Below, piece by piece: positions 59,760-64,000 of a stretch of DNA of 64,000 nt. The notes under the pieces are model-generated. The model saw only the letters and a program-made list of their open reading frames with translations. It was not told where the DNA came from and ran no database searches. The stretch lies in contig JAHDVF020000009.1 in assembly GCA_022606425.2 (NCBI GenBank), positions 1,240,001 through 1,304,000 on the forward strand, written 5' to 3'. The translations under genes and the position numbers were made by a program. Positions within the stretch are counted from its first letter, which is position 1. Each line of letters starts with the position of its first letter. This stretch comes from Lepidostoma basale (lineage: Eukaryota; Arthropoda; Insecta; Trichoptera; Lepidostomatidae).

Positions 59760-60860
59760 CACAGTTTTTTTTTCACTTATATAACAAAAAATGGTGTTTT
59801 GATTCTTAGAATTTCAAATATTAAATATTATTTTATAAATGTACTTTTCTATTTATCAGTTTTCCGATTTTCTTGGTAAAAACATCTATCTCTACTAGCG
59901 AATGCCAACCAATCGACCTTCGTACAATCAGATTTAAAGCTTACACATATAATATTACATTGTGTTTGCTGAAGTAAAATGCCATCATATTATTTGACAA
60001 GTTTTGCGTACGTAATTAATGAAAAGCAATACTGAACAAGATGTGTTTCGTCTTCAAATATCGGTCTTTGCTTATTATATAATATTTATGCTCCCCAAAG
60101 TTGATTTTAAATTAGCCGAGGCGAGTTTAATAATGAAACAGTTAAACATATGCCAGTCGCCAGGTCGGGAATAGACGATTCCGGACCGAAAGTTCTACGT
60201 ATTGTATTTTCGTTCAATGAAAGTGAAAACATTTTCTGTTTCCCTTCGAGTTGTATAGGACTGTATCTATATAATAGTATTTTATCGTGGAAACTACGCT
60301 TGGATTACTGCATTGTCTCTAGATTTAAAAATAGAAATGACGAGTACATTATTTATTCAAGAATCGATTTGTCGTTCTTTTGTTACATCTGTCGATTTGA
60401 CGTTAAATTGTCCCATTTGTTTCAATAAAACATTCAATTATAGCTTAGAACATCATTTAGTAATCAAACAGTAATTTCGAAATCTAAGATTCACCTACAC
60501 TCTATTTTATATTATTTAAAATATAAATTATGTTAATTATACAACGAACGATTTTTTATTTATTTGTAATTGAGTTTTTTTTTATATACTTATTTATAAG
60601 CTAGTACTTTATAAGTTTTCTTTAAAATATGTGTAGCTGGTATTATTCTATTTTTTTAATTATTTGGATCTCGGATCGTATGTCCCCGTTTCCCAACGTT
60701 TGGCGATCGTTGATTTCGTGAAATCTCGAGGGTGATTTATGACCTACTACCCTAAAGATAGAGTCTGCAATGATATCCGAAACGCTGGTTAAAAAAAACA
60801 ACCAGATATGAACATGCGCAAGGTAAAAAATATATATTATACTTACTTTAAGAGTATTAT
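59760..60860. other. gene-free AT-rich DNA
   Basis: No exon or repeat copy recognised. Confidence 0.45.
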
Positions 60861-60965
60861 TATTATTATTTTATTTTTTTATATAAAAAAATACATAACA
60901 AAGCATGTATTCTCCATGAGTTATAATAAACTCATTTTGGGCCTTAAAATAATTACAATGATATA

Positions 60966-61000
60966 TTCTGTCATGAATATATAATATATTCATGACAGAA
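60966..61000. repeat. perfect palindrome, 17-bp arms
   Basis: TTCTGTCATGAATATAT, one A, then its exact reverse complement. Can form a strong hairpin or cruciform. Confidence 0.95.
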
Positions 61001-61199
61001 CACACAATTATTACAAACACAAATGTATTATAACAAGCAAAATAAAAATAAAGATACACTAATATACTAATAATTACCACTTTCCACATACTGCCTGAGG
61101 TAATACAGCTTTAGGCTGTTAGCTACATTATTAGAGCCTCGAATACTCTCAGGAAGCCTGTTATATTCCCTACAAGCCAGGTACACGACGTATTATAAT

Positions 61200-61438
61200 A
61201 TGACGACCTTCATGGCAGTCGTAAAAGCTCTGACTTCCATATCGAAGGTCCCGGGTTCGATTCCCGGCGATGGCAGTGTGATTGTCACACTGTCTTTGGT
61301 CTGGTGTAGAATTCACGTGACAATTAAATGGCGATAGATTTGTTACCTATCACATGTCACGAAAATCAATATAATAGCTTAAAAATAAATTGTATACAGT
61401 AATAGGGTTCAAACGACCTATTGTATACGAGTACATTT
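61200..61438 (+). mobile_element. tRNA-derived SINE (tail type 1)
   Basis: CGACCTTCATGGCAGTCGTA, GGTCCCGGGTTCGATTCCCG, GTGTGATTGTCACACTGTCT, TTGGTCTGGTGTAGAATTCA, TACCTATCACATGTCACGAA and the type 1 tail TACAGTAATAGGGTTCAAAC. The best preserved copy. Confidence 0.88.
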
Positions 61439-61439
61439 A

Positions 61440-61715
61440 AAAAAAATTACTATATCTTTATGTAATTTTTTTGTACTTGTCGCGACAGCTGTTTTCCCCA
61501 ACCGATGTTGGCATCATCAGATGTTACAATATCCATTAAAACAATGGATTATCTATTCTATAGCAGTATGGTCGAAAAAGTGAACGGAACAGCTATCGCG
61601 ACAATTTCATAAAACCTATTAATAAATTGTGATATTATAATAGTGTTGCAACATAAACAGGTAATAATATTGAAGTATACCGTATAGTGTTTCTGCCAAA
61701 ATAATGGATTATATA
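61440..61715. mobile_element. Q-family palindromic MITE
   Basis: GTCGCGACAGCTGTTTTCCC, AACCGATGTTGGCATCATCA, GGAACAGCTATCGCGACAAT and ATATTATAATAGTGTTGCAA. It directly follows the SINE. Confidence 0.7.
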
Positions 61716-61802
61716 AAAACTACATTAATAAGTAAGTAAAACGGTGGATTCGTGGAACATAAATTAAATAGACAATATGTGCTCCATCTAAAAAGAACAT
61801 TA

Positions 61803-62072
61803 TGTGTTAAATTATTTTTATTTTGTTATTTTATTTTATATCATTGTACTTTATATTATTTGTTTTAGATTTATTTTGTGGGTGTTGGACGATCGAAGTG
61901 TGCGCGGGAGATGCCTATTGGTGGCGATGAGGTTCGCAACCCATCACACCGCGTCTCCCGCGGAGCGAAAAGAGAAGGATGGAGTGCCGCATCAGTAAAA
62001 GTGTGACAGTCCATTATTTCTGCCTACCCTTTCGCGGAGATGGCGTGATGGTTAGTTAGTTAGTTAGTTACA
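61803..62072 (+). mobile_element. SINE with LINE-A 3' tail, copy S4
   Basis: The longest copy: an AT-rich 5' part (TTATATTATTTGTTTTAGAT) shared with S1, body GTTGGACGATCGAAGTGTGC and GATGAGGTTCGCAACCCATC, then the LINE-A 3' segment and TTAG repeats at 62052-62070. Confidence 0.78.
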
Positions 62073-62699
62073 TTAATAATGTTGTGTGAATGTTTTCGCC
62101 ATGTACTACATTTAAAAACATGTTTTTTAGTTTATTTTTATACCATTTTATATGTTTTCTTTTAACCACATTCAGTTTATGAGTTTTGGAATGATCAGTC
62201 CTAAGGCAGCCCACCGTCAAATGATACGACCAAGACCAAAAGGAAAAAGAAGTAGATTAAGTGGAAAGATCAGTTTCAAGAGACAAACATTTCTGACATG
62301 GTAAATCGACAATTTTGTTACAAAATGAACGCCAGCCAATCGATGATATTAAAAGAAGCTTTCACCGTACTTTATGTACTTGTTGATAAGTATTAATTTG
62401 TTTTTATTTTAATAAAAACCAGATTACACTATAGAACTTGACGTATTCAAGGCGTTACGGCGGTGTAAGCCTGAGAGCGTCCCGGCGCCCGGCTCCCTTT
62501 ACACTATCGTGTTTTTCCGTCGTAAAATTCTTTGTGTATTCTTTTTAGAAAAACACCAAGGTCGAGAGAAATGTGAAAATGTCTATTTATTATTTTTTAC
62601 TAGGCAGGTACAAAATGGTAACGGAACTTTATAATATTGTGTATAAACGCTATTTATATGCGTATAAGCTTGTTGAAATATATAGATTTGTATTATTAA

Positions 62700-63176
62700 A
62701 TGGCATTGCACAATGGTTTTCTTGTACCGACCCTTATGTTTGGAAGCGAAACATGGAACTGGCAAAATAAGGATGAAGTACAATAGAATAAATGCAGTAG
62801 AAATGAGATCTCTTAGACTAATGTGTGGATACTCTGTGTATGATAGAATGGTGTTATGAAAAAATAATGAAAGGATCATTAAGATGGTTTGGACATATGG
62901 AAAGAATGAACGAAGAAAGAATGGTAAAAAATTATATGTCAACGATGTAATTGGAACTAAAAATAGAGGAAGACCGAGGAAAACGTGGCACGATCAAATA
63001 AATCAAATATTGAATGTCGGCCACGTGAGGAGTCAGAGAAATCGACACGCGTGCATGACACGATTTATGAATGTTGAGGAAGCGAGAGAAATATGTCAGG
63101 GAAGAAAAGTGTGGCAGTCCATTCTTTCTGCCTACCCCTCGGGGAGACGCCGTGATGGTTAGTTAATTAGTTATAA
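62700..63176 (+). mobile_element. LINE-A 3' fragment
   Basis: ATTGCACAATGGTTTTCTTG (LINE-A start as at 17669 and 43911), MRSLRLMCGYSVYD, GSLRWFGHMERMNEERMVK, NRGRPRKTWHDQINQILNVG and FMNVEEAREICQGRKVWQSI, in different frames; ends GTGATGGTTAGTTAATTAG. Confidence 0.85.
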
Positions 63177-63179
63177 ATA

Positions 63180-63815
63180 TAGTTTGGTTTTACTATAGAA
63201 TTTTTTTATAACTCCTTCATATCTTCGTGTTTTAAATTAGTAATAAACACTGCATCTGATATTCACGATCTTTCAGTAAAAAATAAAATAAAAAAACAGT
63301 AGAATAAATCTGATTTCCTTTGGTATCTGCTTTTTCGTGAATTTTCATTACCGATGTTCTTTCAGGCGTCATTGCTTACCACAAAGCTTGTGTTAAAATA
63401 CTCTATTTTTAAATGTGTTTTAATTTATTTTTTGCCTTGGACATTTCTATTCATAGTTCGTACTAAGTTTGCGTTTCTCTAAATTGTTATGAAATATACT
63501 CGAATCGCGTGAGGCAACCCCTGTTATTATATTGTGGGGTAATTATAAAGGAATAAAAACATGTTCATAAACGAATATGGACGGGGACTACATAATACGA
63601 GTATGTCCGTGCGAATAGGACCTCTCTTCTGAATATTGTGACGGGAGATCTGAAAAGTTGTTAATACGTGTGCCGTGCGGCTGGCGGTAGCAGTGGCGCC
63701 GGTAATTAACAAAAAATAATAATATCTAATTACGAATAGATCCGCATATTATAACAAAACACGTGTTTAACGTATAATCATTATTTGACTTTTAAAATTA
63801 TTACGTGTTAAGTAA
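63180..63815. other. gene-free DNA
   Basis: No exon or repeat copy recognised. Confidence 0.45.
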
Positions 63816-63819
63816 GACA

Positions 63820-64000
63820 TGTGTCAGACCCATAATGACTTATGGTATAGAATCGAGGGCTGACACAAATAGAACCAAAGCACTATTACGAACCACCGAA
63901 ATGAAGACACTCCGCGCTATTCTGGGCAAAACACTGAGGGACAGAATCAGAAACACAGTAATACGTGAGACCTGCGATACCGAAGATATTGTCAGATGGG
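63820..64000 (+). mobile_element. LINE-B fragment running off the window
   Basis: The plus frame reads CVRPIMTYGIESRADTNRTK then LRTTEMKTLRAILGKTLRDR and IRNTVIRETCDTEDIVRW, the same region as at 50220-50360. Open to the window end, so it may be longer. Confidence 0.82.

Overview
The window is AT-rich nuclear DNA of an animal, most likely an insect. The clues are spliced genes with short exons, insect-type non-LTR retrotransposons, mariner and pogo/Tigger transposons, and many palindromic MITEs. Lepidoptera fits best, but that is an impression from the repeat types, not a proof. There are no bacterial, viral or CRISPR features.

Three genes can be supported. (1) The golgin TMF1 lies on the minus strand from 20718 down to 6321 in ten coding exons. 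All splice phases agree, and they give a protein of about 1341 aa with the TMF1 N-terminal motif and the conserved C-terminal end. (2) The Golgi membrane protein TVP23 (DUF846) lies on the minus strand from 26623 down to 23194 in five exons, giving 211 aa. (3) The first coding exon of a ZNRF1/2-type E3 ubiquitin ligase lies on the plus strand at 26926-27286. Its zinc-finger and RING exons are not seen in the window, so its first intron may be longer than 36 kb. TVP23 and the ZNRF gene are divergent, with start codons about 300 bp apart, and probably share a promoter. A fourth possible exon (54965-55115, plus) encodes a Ser/Tyr/Thr-rich N-terminus that I do not recognise.

The remainder is introns and a roughly 37-kb gene-poor region filled with mobile DNA. 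I sorted it by eye into working families: LINE-A (3' tails of TTAG or GTTT repeats); a mixed group of LINEs with GAA-repeat tails called LINE-B; LINE-C; CR1/Jockey-like fragments; a SINE that carries the 3' end of LINE-A; a tRNA-derived SINE with two alternative tails; palindromic MITE families M1, P, P2 and Q; two pogo/Tigger-like elements; and two mariners. Several are nested. The clearest is an M1 MITE at 46403-48003 split by a LINE with an 11-bp target duplication, a SINE and a second LINE.

I found no new multi-gene system. The most interesting material is the mobile-element biology: a SINE/LINE pair sharing a 3' end, a LINE insertion with its empty site present elsewhere in the window, a twin-primed LINE, two large foldback elements, and a perfect 17-bp-arm palindrome. 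There are also GC-richer, repeat-free islands near 48.7-49.1 and 51.6-52.8 kb that may be conserved non-coding DNA.
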